Shown here piece by piece: positions 51,593 through 63,801 of a stretch of DNA of 64,000 nucleotides; position 1 is the first letter of the stretch; each line of letters starts with the position of its first letter. The stretch comes from Tillus elongatus (Eukaryota; Arthropoda; Insecta; Coleoptera; Cleridae). The DNA is taken from assembly GCA_964006375.1 (NCBI GenBank), contig OZ023262.1, positions 56,799,009-56,863,008 on the forward strand. Direction: 5' to 3'. The notes under the pieces were generated by a model that was not told the origin of the DNA, searched no databases, and saw only the letters and a program-made list of their open reading frames with translations. A program made the translations under genes and the position numbers.

Positions 51593-51728
51593 ATATAAAA
51601 ATTGAAACGGACCCGGATATGTGTTCTAGGGGTCCTAGTTCGCGGTCATTTGAAGAAATTTTTTCAAAATTCAAAAGTCGGGATCTCCTCATTAGTGAAT
51701 TTTTTTTTAAGAAAATTCACTAATTTGT
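50398..51728 (+). repeat. Family X, most complete long copy
   Basis: 1.33 kb in fixed order. The 5' module (50404-50714) has 36-bp inverted arms. Next are the middle modules (50760-51230, with 'accaacgacttatgggccat', 'gatgtagctcaagacaccct', 'gcaaagcatcagagaaaggg') and the distal module (51230-51498, with 'ccggagatataaattttttt', 'ttttccgggaaaacctaggc'). (TA)n (51499-51588) follows, then the 3' module ending in a perfect 13-bp hairpin ATTAGTGAATTTT ... AAAATTCACTAAT (51691-51724). No coding capacity. Non-autonomous; the autonomous partner is not in this window. Confidence 0.92.
51499..51588. repeat. (TA)n inside family X
   Basis: About 45 units at the fixed position. Confidence 0.97.
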
Positions 51729-51899
51729 TGATAATATTCGGTGACATGATAACATTATTTGGAAAATATGTTCTTGAAACTGAGGGGAAACTTCTGGAAC
51801 ACCTGGCCCAATCAATACATTTGGGAAGCTACAATAAAATTATGGGTGCTCCTAGACACAGAGAGCGATTTAGCGATTATAATTATTAGCGAATTTTCA
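51729..51899. other. Unassigned DNA
   Basis: Nothing recognised. Confidence 0.3.
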
Positions 51900-52750
<851 letters not shown>

Positions 52751-52762
52751 TTAAAAATATAT

Positions 52763-53147
52763 AGGAATGACAAAAAAATCAATAGAAACAAGATTCAAGA
52801 AACATATAACAGCATTAGATAAAATCCACATACCTAGCTACAAATCAAACGTAGCTACACATATTCACAACAGAAAACACCAAAAACGAGATATCAACCA
52901 ATTACAACTAATGAAACATATTAAAGATCACAAAAAAAATATTAAAATCTGGGAAGAACACTACATTCAACTTACAAACAGTAAGAAACAACAAATTCCG
53001 GAACAAATCCAAGTACAAACATTTAAACAAAACTTAATTAAAGCCATACAAGACAGGAGACCGATACACACGACACAGTCCGAAAGCACAAGCAATCAGA
53101 GAACAATAAACCGACCAATAGAAGCTCAACACGCAGGCGTCACGTAA
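52763..53147 (+). pseudogene. PLE GIY-YIG C-terminal part, plus strand
   Basis: An open frame of 126 codons: [92 protein letters not shown]. It begins just after the YIG half-motif, so the nuclease is cut in two. No stop within the frame, implying a more recent origin than the other PLE copies. Confidence 0.78.
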
Positions 53148-53193
53148 GATCTCAGGATCAGACCACACAGGAAGGATCATAGTCTGTTGCGTG

Positions 53194-53228
53194 CTGATGA
53201 TAAACCGGGACGGTTCTAAACTGCAGTC
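53194..53228 (+). ncRNA. Hammerhead-like motif variant downstream of PLE
   Basis: The core CTGATGA, a possible stem II (AACC-GGGAC-GGTT), then CTAAAC in place of GAAAC, stem III (ACTG/CAGT) and GTC. Total length is 35 nt, the same as the motif at 49441. It sits 47 bp after the PLE reading frame. The altered GAAA box makes activity doubtful. Confidence 0.5.
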
Positions 53229-53275
53229 CACGTAACCAAATAACAAATCACCGAAAATACAGCAAACAAAATAGA

Positions 53276-53276
<1 letters not shown>

Positions 53277-53369
<93 letters not shown>
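53277..53369. repeat. (TA)n microsatellite
   Basis: About 46 units after the plus-strand PLE fragment. Confidence 0.97.
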
Positions 53370-53372
<3 letters not shown>

Positions 53373-53536
53373 TTATAATTTTAAATAAAATAAAAATATA
53401 TCTTACGACCTTTTCGTTAAATACAGGTATTTAAAAATTTGTATTAAGCTGGAAATATTCATTATGAAAATTTCAGAGTTTTGTTTTATGAATAAAATGT
53501 TAGACTTATCGTAACGCAACGAGAATTTCTATATTG

Positions 53537-53539
<3 letters not shown>
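53370..53539. other. Unassigned DNA
   Basis: AT-rich spacer. Confidence 0.3.

Positions 53540-53601
<62 letters not shown>
53540..53601. repeat. (TA)n microsatellite
   Basis: About 30 units at the left end of PLE composite 3. Confidence 0.97.
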
Positions 53602-53605
<4 letters not shown>

Positions 53606-53710
53606 CTTTCAACTATATATATGAGACATACTTGGTTCTCGGGTTGAACCGAGTCCAGAATTTATGAAAACTCGACATTTCGGCTCCTGTTTTGGAGCCA
53701 TTTTCAAGAG

Positions 53711-54340
53711 GTAAAGGAAATATGTAAGCACACTCTAAGGCCTCAATCTGCCTAATCCTTAGAGTGGTGGACAAAGGTGGGTAAAGGTAATATGTAAGGA
53801 CACTCTAAGGCCTCAATCTGCCTACTCCTTAGAGTGGTGGACAAAGGTGAATAAAGGAAATATGTAAGGACACTCTAAGGCCTCAATCTGCTTACTCCTT
53901 AGAGTGGTGGACAAAGGTGGGTAAAGGAAATATGTAAGGACACTCTAAGGCCTCAATCTGCTTACTCCTTAGAGTGGTGGACAAAGGTGGGTAAAGGAAA
54001 TATGTAAGGGCACTCTAAGGCCTCAATCTGCCTACTCTTTAGAGTGGTGGACAAAGGTGAATAAAGGAAATATGTAAGGACACTCTAAGGCTTCAATCTG
54101 CTTACTCCTTAGAGTGGTGGACAAAGGTGGGTAAAGGAAATATGTAAGGACACTCTAAGGCCTCAATCTGCTTACTCCTTAGAGTGGTGGACAAAGGTGG
54201 GTAAAGGAAATATGTAAGGACACTCTAAGGCCTCAATCTGCCTACACCTTAGAGTGGTGGGCAAAGTTGGGTAAAGGAAATATGTAAGGACACTCTAAGG
54301 TCTCAATCTGCCTACTCCTTAGAGCGGTGGACAAAGGTGG
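53711..54340. repeat. 70-bp tandem repeat, 9 units
   Basis: Exact 70-bp spacing from 53711 to 54340. Two unit variants (tga-ataaagg versus tggg-taaagg) alternate over several units. Confidence 0.97.
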
Positions 54341-55500
54341 GTTGGGTTGTTGTAGCACGATTACGGGGCCTCAATCTGCCTACTCCCCAAATCTCGCCGG
54401 AGATCGTCGGTGAGGTCTCAGTGTGTTCAACCCTAGGCCTCAGAGAGATCTGGCAGTTCGTTGCAAGTCTCGTCTTATATATGTGATTCCGTCTACCTGC
54501 TTCGTTATTAGTGAAAGTAGTGCGGTTACCGTCAATTAAGTGGGGGGCTTTGGTCACGGTACCTAGAGGATGAGGAGGATTAAGAGGGTCACCGGTATTT
54601 GTTGAGGCCGATAATGAGCCAATAAAATTGTCTGTGGAATTAATTTTCTTTTTGTGTGTTTGTAAAGAAGATATAATAGGTTTCCAAGTAGTCGGAAGGC
54701 GAAGACCATTATATCTCTTATTTTAACAATCGGGACGTTTTTCAATCTCGATTGCTTCGCGGATAATTCTCGTTTTAAAGTTGTAAACCGGTGCTCTTGT
54801 TTTGGCATTATCGAAGTCGATTTTGTGCCCTGTATGAATATAGCGCCGATGAGGGGTCGGATTTTTTAACTGCGAGGGTGTGTTCATATATTCTATTGTG
54901 AATGCGTCTATTTGCTGTCCTACGTTAATGGGGAAATGAAATTTTCTATTAAATTTATTGTCTTTTTGTGTGTGGGTAATGAAGATATAATAAGTTTCCA
55001 AGTAACCGGGAGACGAAGACCATCATCTCTCTTATTTAAATAATCGGGACGTTTTTCGATCTCGATTGCTTCGCGGATAATTCTGGTTTTGAAGTTGGAA
55101 ACCGGGGCTATTGTTTTGACATTGTCGAAGTCTATTTTGTGCATGGTCAGCGCCGACGAGTGGTCGGATTTTCTAACTGCGAGAGTGTGTTCATGTATTC
55201 TATTGTGAACGCGTCTATTTGTTTGTCCTATATAAGTTCGGGAACAGTCGGAACAAGAAATTTCGTAAACTCCGTGGGATTTGTTTGGAATCGTATCCTT
55301 GGGAGTTTTTATAAGATTTGACAGTTTTTGGTCTGTTGTGAATACGGTTTTGATATTATGGGTTCTGAAAATTCGGCTGATTTTGTCGGTGACACCTTTA
55401 ATGTATGGTAAAAACGCTGTGTGTTGTTGTGTGGACTCTGTTAGTTCTTGTTGTGGTGTAGTGGTTTGTTGTTATGCGTTTCTAATGTTTCGTAGTATGT
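54312..55500 (-). pseudogene. PLE GIY-YIG and tail with internal duplication
   Basis: Starting near 55420 on the minus strand: LPYIKGVTDKISRIFRTHNI, FTTDQKLSNLIKTPKDTIPN and CSDCSRTYIGQTNRRVHNRI (YIG half-motif intact) lead to MHKIDFDNVKTIAPVSNFKT with IIREAIEIEKRPDYLNKRDD. Then the same segment recurs (HKIDFDNAKTRAPVYNFKTR, IREAIEIEKRPDC) before the tail LIDGNRTTFTNNEAGRRNHI and ISLRPRVEHTETSP. The repeat comes from a direct duplication of about 300 bp (54660-54935 and 54970-55230). Frame breaks throughout; RT missing. Confidence 0.85.
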
Positions 55501-55606
55501 GATTGTTGTCGTATCCGTTTTCTAGCAATGTCTGTCATAAATTCTGGACGCGGTTCAACCCGAAAACCAAGTATCTCTTACATTAAAGACCGCGGAAATC
55601 TTTCTG

Positions 55607-55610
<4 letters not shown>

Positions 55611-55662
<52 letters not shown>
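55611..55662. repeat. (TA)n microsatellite
   Basis: About 25 units between PLE composite 3 and a family X 3' module. Confidence 0.97.
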
Positions 55663-55665
<3 letters not shown>

Positions 55666-55790
55666 TGAAAATCACCCTGGATGTGGGTTTTAGGGGTCCT
55701 AGTTTGCGCTCATTTGAAGAAATTTTTTCAAAATTTAAAAGTCGGGATCTCCTCATTAGTGATTGAAAAAAAAATTCACTAAAAAGTAAA
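55663..55790 (+). repeat. Family X 3' module
   Basis: 'ccctggatgtgggttttagg', 'gcgctcatttgaagaaattt', ending 'attcactaaaaag'. Confidence 0.85.
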
Positions 55791-55839
55791 CCATGTATCA
55801 AAAATTAGGTCTGTAAGTTAAAAGACAAAACAGTCATAG

Positions 55840-56345
55840 GCATTTAAAGAAAATAGATTGGGATTTTCCTCAAAACGTCAAAGTCGCTATATGAAACGTC
55901 AAAATTCAAAACCTAAGGTTCGTAGGCTGGGACACCAGTTTTTTCGGAAACATTTTAAGTTTATTTTCGGAAAGTTTTGTAAATTTTTAAACAATAAGTT
56001 ATTTTGATTTAATATGGTACATTGTTTCTACTATATATGTTATACCGGTAACCAAATTGATGCCTGCTTGCATTAAAGATATATTTGGTATTAAAAACAT
56101 TTAAATACTGTACGTTGTAAAGTTAAATAGAGTAAACATATATGGATATATTAAACGCTTAAATCGTTGTCAGTAGTGTTTCTAACGAACAGTATGTCAC
56201 ACGATCAGCTGCTTCAATTTAACATAAATATGTTCACAGATGTTCGATGATATGCTTAGGAGTAATGATAAGTTGCGTTATGTATCACAAAATGTATGTA
56301 AATTCGTTACTATAACGCACTTTCTACGTGCCGAAGTTTTAAATC
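55840..56345 (-). repeat. Family X middle and 5' modules
   Basis: Reverse-complement signatures 'ttttcctcaaaacgtcaaag', 'atggtacattgtttctacta', 'ttataccggtaaccaaattg', ending near 'ataacgcactttctacgtgc'. Confidence 0.75.
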
Positions 56346-56838
56346 GTTTCTACGAGAATTTTTAAAATACCCAATTTTGCTGACGTCACGGAATTATAAG
56401 CTCACTAAGTAAATTAATTAAATAATGTAGGTCATCATGACTCATGATTTTCGGCTGAGGTCCTCATCATAAATTGCTTATTGTTGGGCGATAAGAAAAA
56501 AGCAAAACGAGAGCACGATCGGCAACAACAAGAAAATATCATTATGACTTCGATGGCACGATTCGATAAACAAATCTTCCGACGCTTGCGATCTTCAATC
56601 TTCCTGAAGAAATATTTAAGTCGTGACTGAAATATGCGGCGGGCGTAACAAATCTGAAAACATATATTTTGTGTGCCGTATATTATATGATTCTCATTTA
56701 CTTCTCGGCTGTAAAATTCTTTCAAAATCTTAAAGAAGAAGCATATCAGTAATTATTAAAAATATGTTGAATGGGGTCAGGTAAAAGTTTCAAGCAGTTT
56801 TTCAAAATTAATTAATTATTATTTTAAAAATTATCCTA
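56346..56838. other. Unassigned DNA
   Basis: Nothing recognised; a short minus-strand open frame (56435-56725) has no recognisable similarity. Confidence 0.4.
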
Positions 56839-57065
<227 letters not shown>

Positions 57066-57102
57066 TTTCAACAACACACCACGAGGGCTTACAGCCTAAA
57101 TA

Positions 57103-57990
<888 letters not shown>

Positions 57991-57995
57991 CATCT

Positions 57996-58355
57996 GTGTG
58001 TGTGTGTTTTGTTTCTTTAACGTCGTCCTATTTCCGCAACTATGACCAATCACCGACGCAGGGAGCAGTTTCACCTCACTATCCTGGAAATTTTGCCGAA
58101 CTCCTGCCTTTCTGTAAGAAGGGTAGTGATCTTTAACGTGCCCAACATCGCATGGACACGAGACCAACGGCTTTATGCCCTCTCCGAAGGGCGGAACGTG
58201 CACACATTCAACTTGCTCAAATACAATGCCAGAACCTCGGTTGATGTTAATTTTACAGTTTGTACTGAAAAAGTGAAAGGAGTACCCTGGGATCGAACCC
58301 AGTACCCTTCGGTTTAGAGGCACACGTTCTTACCCCTGAACCACCATGGTTATAC
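57996..58355 (-). mobile_element. tRNA-derived SINE 1, copy d, nested in LINE L
   Basis: Perfect 12-bp target duplication CGATCCTCATCT at 57984-57995 and 58356-58367; LINE coding sequence is continuous across it. The head lies at the right ('tgggatcgaacccagtaccc' contains the complement of a perfect B-box, GGTTCGATCCC) and a (GT)n tail at the left. 360 bp. Confidence 0.97.
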
Positions 58356-58367
58356 CGATCCTCATCT

Positions 58368-59225
58368 AATTGGGGCAAAGAGACAGGCTTATAATATTGT
58401 ATATTTGAGTTAAGGGTGCTATTGTCCGCGTAACTGTGAACTAGGTTGTATGTGCTAGAGAGGAGGTCATTGATGTGGAGAAGAAACAAAGTAGGGGCTA
58501 AAGCTGAACCCTGAGGGAGTCGTGCATTAATTGGATACAGTTTAGAGGAATGACCATCCACGACAACAGAAATGCTCCGGTTGGAGAGGAAATTTGCTGT
58601 CCAGGTACAGAGTTTTGGTGGTAGGCCATAGGCCGGAAGTTTATTATGCAGCGCTGCGTGCCAGACCTGGTCTAATGCTTTGGATATGTCTAGAGCGACA
58701 ATCTAAGATTCACCGTGTAGTTCCATATACTTGTTCCAAGAATGGGTGACAAAGGAAAGGAGATCGGCAGTTGATCTTCGCTGTGGGAGTCCACACTGCC
58801 TTTCATGGATTAGACTGTGTTTTTCAAGAAATTTTAGTAATTCGGCCTTTATATACTTTTCCATCACTTTAGAGACGACTGAAAGGAGAGAAATAGGCCT
58901 GCAGTTGCTAGGAACCGCTTTGGATCCTTTCTTGGAGACGGGTTGTACTCGAGCAGTTTTCCAGTTACTAGGGAATATGTCTCTATTGTAAGATGTCTGA
59001 AACAGACGAGTTAGGACAGTAGCAAGTTCTGGTGTGCATTTTTTGAGAACAATTGCTGGGATCTCGTCAAGGTCAGAGGCTTTCCTGGTATTAAGAGAAG
59101 AGAACATCTTTCGTACCTTTTTAGTTTTGAAAATAATATCCGTCGTTTTATGCGCGAAATTGGGGACTGTTGGTGGTTGAACATTTGGAGGTGGGTTGAG
59201 AGTAGAATTTCCGGCGAACAACGAG
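58368..59225 (-). pseudogene. LINE L reverse transcriptase domain
   Basis: FSSLNTRKASDLDEIPAIVL, KKCTPELATVLTRLFQTSYN, FPSNWKTARVQPVSKKGSKA, NCRPISLLSVVSKVMEKYIK, TADLLSFVTHSWNKYMELHG, a stop, ALDISKALDQVWHAALHNKL, LPQGSALAPTLFLLHINDLL, HSYADNSTLNSN (catalytic YADD changed to YADN) and SLPQLDEDR at the SINE. Mutated active site and a stop; inactive. Confidence 0.9.
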
Positions 59226-59665
59226 GCAAAAAGTTTAGCCTTGCCCAGGCCACTAGAAACAATTTCATCCCCTGAAAAAAGAGGTGGGAACGTGCTCTTG
59301 CAGAAATTATTTCCAATAGATTTAGCAAGAGTCTAGAAGGGTTTTCTGCCGTTGGAGCTTGAGAGGACTTTGATTTTGATGTGGTTATTAAACGAGTTTT
59401 TTGCATCAGAAATAATTCGGACATAGCGGTTTCTTGCGTCGTTATATGCTTGACGGTTTTCTTGATTGGGATTGTGTAGAAGCGTTTTGTGAGCTTTGAC
59501 ATCTTCAAGTCTGGCCTTGTCACAGGATTTAGAGAACCAGGGCTTTTGAGTGACTGAAGAGGTTTTCTGTGTACGTGGAATAAATAATTCCATGCCAGCT
59601 TGGATAATTTCGGTGACGTTTTGTGAGATATCAGAGGGGCCAGGATGAGAGAAGCAGACAGACGC
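59226..59665 (-). pseudogene. LINE L linker between endonuclease and RT
   Basis: AGMELFIPRTQKTSSVTQKP, WFSKSCDKARLEDVKAHKTL, LHNPNQENRQAYNDARNRYV, RIISDAKNSFNNHIKIKVLS; then a stop and FCKSTFPPLFSGDE. The WFSKSCDKA motif is common to jockey-like LINEs just upstream of RT. Confidence 0.82.
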
Positions 59666-60540
59666 CTATGGAAATAAGGAAAAGTAATCCCGCATTTCGT
59701 CCCAGTTCGCGTAGTTGTAGTGCCGAACGATACGTGCTGTGATGACTGTGTGACCTCTGGTTGCATTGCGCAAGAAGCAGTGGCCAAGCCGTGGTCTGAG
59801 CGACCAACAGGGCGGGGCGGTGACTGATGTCTTATAGCATTCAGGTTTTGTAGTAAGAAGGAGATCCAAGGGATTTGAGCTGTGTGTTGGGATGCGAGGA
59901 AAGTAAGTAGGTTGCTGAACCATATTGGCTAAAGAATTGCTAACTGCAAAGGCATCTGCTGCTCTCCCTTGTGGGCCGGTTTTTGAAGATCCTAGCCATT
60001 CCTTATTATGGACATTATAGTCACCCATAATAGTGACCTCGGAGGAAGGATATTCAGAAATCATATGGTCGGTTTTTTCAGAAAGGTAGTCAAAGAGCTG
60101 GACAAAGTTGTTGTCAGAAGGTGACCGGTAAATGCAACAGCTGAATTTAGTTGCAGCCCTGAGAGAGAGAGAGTTTCATACAAAGTATGTCTTTTCTTCC
60201 AGCTTCTAAATTGGGGAGTCTGGTGCAGGGTATATTGCTACGAACGTATGCGCACACGCTTCCATGTAATTTAAAGGAAGTAAGGAGCTCATACCCCGGG
60301 AAATTAAGGTGATTAGTGGCTGTTTTAGCACTGGTTTGGGTTTCGGTGAGGAAGAGAAGTTGGGGCCCATTAGCCTGGAGGAAATGGTGGACGGAGTTTA
60401 GGTTAAAACTTAGGCCACATATATTCGAGAAGGATGTGCTAAATCTTGATGCTGGCGCCCCCCGCACACCCCTCTCCCGGAAATCCGAATGGACGGGTAT
60501 TTTATCTCCGGAATCTTTTGTACAAGGAGAAGCCATCATC
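59666..60540 (-). pseudogene. LINE L apurinic-type endonuclease domain
   Basis: NICGLSFNLNSVHHFLQANG, PQLLFLTETQTSAKTATNHL (catalytic Glu), GYELLTSFKLHGSVCAYVRS, CCIYRSPSDNNF, EVTIMGDYNVHNKEWLG (GDYN), THSSNPLDLLLTTKPECYKT, then a short stretch where compensating indels garble the SDH motif (RLGHCFL instead of GRSDHG), and RIVRHYNYANWDEMRDYFSL. A frame change near 60145 separates the two parts. In active LINEs this nuclease nicks target DNA to prime reverse transcription. Confidence 0.88.
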
Positions 60541-60707
60541 AGTTTTGTTTATAAGGGAAACCGACTCATACACCAGAACCGGAAACGTTCGTTGGGACTT
60601 CACCGATCCTTTGATGTAAGGGGTGGTACCACCTCGAGCGTGAAAAAATCCTTTACTATCACGTAAAGGAAAAGTCTACTACCACCTGCCATACCCCTAC
60701 CACTTGC

Positions 60708-60710
<3 letters not shown>

Positions 60711-60776
<66 letters not shown>
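60711..60776. repeat. (TA)n microsatellite
   Basis: About 33 units just upstream of the LINE L 5' end. Confidence 0.97.
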
Positions 60777-60780
<4 letters not shown>

Positions 60781-60807
60781 AAATTTTGTATTGTTCATAT
60801 TAATTTC

Positions 60808-61170
60808 ATTTTCAAAAAGTATGGATACAGCAATAGTAAATAAGTGTTGAAAAGAGTTCAAGTGAGTTATGGTCGCGAATTTTCATAAAAATATTTCAAA
60901 TGTTGATAACCCAATTGCATATTAAACTAAAATCTTTATTTTTGATATATAGTAAAACCTATATAAAAGCAGCGTGGATACTAAATTTAAAAAATAATAC
61001 AATGAGCTTCACAGATGCTTACAAATTTGTTATCAAAAACCTTTTTTGTTATTTTGTTTGCAGAAACAGGGTTGATTAAGTTGATTAAAACCGATCATTT
61101 AAGCGATTAATATAGAAAAATACTTACCTGCCACCTATAATTTAATAGATGCATTCCGTTTGTAAATAAA
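60808..61170 (+). repeat. Interspersed repeat, copy 1 of a dispersed pair
   Basis: Begins 'cattttcaaaaagtatggat' and contains 'tgagcttcacagatgcttac' and 'gattaatatagaaaaatact'. It aligns over about 360 bp with 61731-62095. It also contains family X-like 'gagttatggtcgcgaatttt'. Confidence 0.8.
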
Positions 61171-61730
61171 AATAAAATTTTCGGTAAACTTGCAGATTAG
61201 CACAGGGGGGGTGTTTAGAAAAATCTTTTCAGAAATATGCGTAGAACCCCTTCTGGATGCCCAAACCACAAGGAAAATTTCTTGCAAATAGTCCACAAGA
61301 AAGTTACGGGACCAAGAGTGAATAGGGGTGCTGGGCGGAGAAGAATATAAAAAGGAAATGTGAGCGGAAAGTGCGAAAAAAGCAGCTTAGTTGGACCTAT
61401 TTAAGCTGCCTTTATCCCATTTTGCAGCTATACCACCCTAAAATCCTGTTTATCGCGCGCAGAACCTCAATATTCGCCGCAGGTTCCGTAACTTTCTTAG
61501 TGGTTGCTCCAAAATATTTTTTCTTGTTTACATTGTTCTTGTTTATGCATCGAGGGTGATTGTAGGCATGCATGAGGGGAAGGAGAACCCCCGCGACGAA
61601 GAAGCGAACCAAGATTTTAAATTTATGTTTAAATTGTTATCTCATTTCATTTTTTTTAAATAGTTACCGAAAAATGATTTTGAGGTTGCCTTGTTTGTCA
61701 GTGTTACATAGTAAGCTGCAATATTTTATC
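61171..61730. other. Unassigned DNA
   Basis: Nothing recognised on either strand; short open frames only. Confidence 0.4.
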
Positions 61731-62095
61731 ATTTTCAAAAAGTATGGATACAGCAACCGTAAATACGTGTTGGAATGGGTCTGGGTGCAGCAAGTATGTT
61801 ATGGTAGAAAATTTTTGTAAAAATATTTAAAATCCGATAGCTCAATAAATTTCCCATTAAGCTAGAATCTTCAATCTTAAACCATAGTAACACCTATGTA
61901 AACGCACGTGGGTACTAACTTAAAGAAAAATAACATCATGAGCTTCGCGGATAACTACACATTTGTTTTAAAAAACCTTTTTTCTTGTCTATTGTTTGCA
62001 AAAACTGGATGGGTTGACTAAAACAAAACCATCCAAGCAATTAATAAGGAAAAATACCTGCCATATATATAATTTGACATGTTCATTCCCTTTGT
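61731..62095 (+). repeat. Interspersed repeat, copy 2 of a dispersed pair
   Basis: Same sequence as 60808-61170 ('cattttcaaaaagtatggat', 'catgagcttcgcggataact', 'aagcaattaataaggaaaaa'), same orientation, clearly diverged. Confidence 0.8.
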
Positions 62096-62378
62096 AAATA
62101 ATTATTTTTTTTTTCTGGAAAACTTTTGTAACTTTAATCAAATTTATAACACAATTTTTTAAAGACAGTACTTACATATTATATCTAAGACCAAAATAAA
62201 AAATTTTTAGCACCATATAAAATATAATTTTAATGATCGCTAACTGGGATTCTAAAACCGATCTCCAAGGTCCACTTAAATTTGAAGAATTATTTTTAAT
62301 AATACATCTTATTAACAGTGTACAATTCTTATGAAAATTCACTACTATAACGCACTTGCTGCGTCCCAAAATTTTATT
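62096..62378 (-). repeat. Family X, subfamily C
   Basis: Ends 'ataacgcacttgctgcgtcc' at the right; the interior matches 15086-15460 ('acttttgtaactttaatcaa', 'agtgtacaattcttatgaaa'). Confidence 0.75.
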
Positions 62379-62755
62379 TTCAGTGCTAGCACAGCTTTTC
62401 TGGTTCCACGTCTAGGTCAAAATTTAAACTGACTTTCATTAAAGGTGCTTCTTATTCTATTTTCGTATGACTAGTAAAATATTTCCACATAACTCTTTAC
62501 TGACACGTATTGTTCTGTACTGGCTGCATTTTTGCATTGACTGTTTTTGGGATAGTAATACATTTACTGTTGACAGACTCACTGGGCAGTGGTCCAAACT
62601 TGTAACATCTCCCAGTCAGTTCTTCTTTAATATTTTGACCAGAAACTTTTAAAAGTTGCGTTGTTGGTGGGTTTACACCAAAAGTTTTTATTTTCTAAGT
62701 TATATATGTATTTTTAAGTAAATGTAAATCAATTTGCTGAACATTTAAAAAAAAA
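62379..62755. other. Unassigned DNA
   Basis: Nothing recognised. Confidence 0.35.
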
Positions 62756-63045
62756 GTTCGGGAGGCAGATGTGAATTTTCATTAAATGCGTCAAATTTTA
62801 ATAACTCAATTTTTTATAAACCTAGAAAATTGAATTTTGGTATTTAGTAAGGTGCTTTACAGGGTAATATATCTGCCAAATTTGATCAGAATAGCTTGCT
62901 AATTTTTGAGGAAAAATTGGTTCGATCGGAATGGCCAACGAACCCATCCAAGCTATTAGTAAAAGAAAGGTACTTGCCGAGTTTCCTCAAAATCTGTTAA
63001 TTACTTTTTGAGTTACCGGTTGGATACACACACACACGCACACAC

Positions 63046-63138
<93 letters not shown>

Positions 63139-63230
63139 GTGTGAGTTCGCGCTTATTTCAAACATTTTTCGCAAAGCCTCACCATCAATACCTCTCTATT
63201 AGTGAATTTTTTAAAATAAAAATTCACTTA
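62756..63230 (+). repeat. Family X, diverged copy with internal (CA)n(TA)n
   Basis: Degenerate 5' end ('gttcgggaggcagatgtgaa'), 'gaaaaattggttcgatcgga', 'agttaccggttggatacaca', microsatellite, 3' module ('gttcgcgcttatttcaaaca', 'cctctctattagtgaatttt'). Confidence 0.75.
63025..63135. repeat. (CA)n then (TA)n inside family X
   Basis: CA/CG-rich start followed by about 42 TA units, at the fixed position. Confidence 0.96.
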
Positions 63231-63801
63231 CAGTTACTCATCCAATTATAACAATAAATTTCCAAAGACTTCGATATTCTGTATGCCAGTGACGAGACAA
63301 ATATTCTGCATTACTTAAAGTCTGAGAATGAACATAGTTGAGGCTTCCTAGGAAATTAGCTTTGTAGCTCACATTGTCAGACCGACTTTAAATCTGGCTC
63401 GTAAAAATAACCCAACATTCTTATGGCTAATGGGCTAATAGCTGAGACACAGAAATCGTGGATGCTTCGGAATCCGTCACGGACGTTCCATATTATGAAG
63501 TTGCTCTTTTATAACTGCTTAGTTTCATCAAGTCTTGAGTAATTCTAGCATATGAAGTTAGTATCGTCTACATTTAAAATATAAACCATAACTCAAGACA
63601 AATCAAACTAAAATCATTCCTCCATTTTCGTTCAAAGAACTTGCGACTCAAAAATATTTCAGTTAGTAATACCTACGTTATCATCACCACCATAGTCTGG
63701 AAACTTAACAACAATAGCATATATACAAAAAAATTTAGGTCAATCTAATTACACATAAAAAGTACAATTCATTGCAATATTGCTTAAGTTTATAAATATA
63801 A
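63231..63801. other. Unassigned DNA
   Basis: Nothing recognised. Confidence 0.4.

Larger units (their letters stand above)
53602..55610 (-). mobile_element. PLE composite 3 with 70-bp repeats
   Basis: Left end (gagacatacttggttctcgg ... gccattttcaagaggtaaag) as in composites 1 and 2, nine 70-bp units, PLE coding remnant, then a shortened inverted right end ('taaattctggacgcggttca', 'aagaccgcggaaatctttct') without inverted 70-bp units. Confidence 0.82.

Noticed and set aside
56435..56725. Minus-strand 96-codon frame as a host gene
   Set aside because: No recognisable domain, signal or homologue pattern; frames of this length occur by chance here.
59011..59787. Long 258-codon minus-strand frame overlapping LINE L
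   Set aside because: It is out of frame with the LINE protein; the conserved blocks (WFSKSCDKA, ARIVRHYNYANWDEM) lie in other frames over the same DNA.
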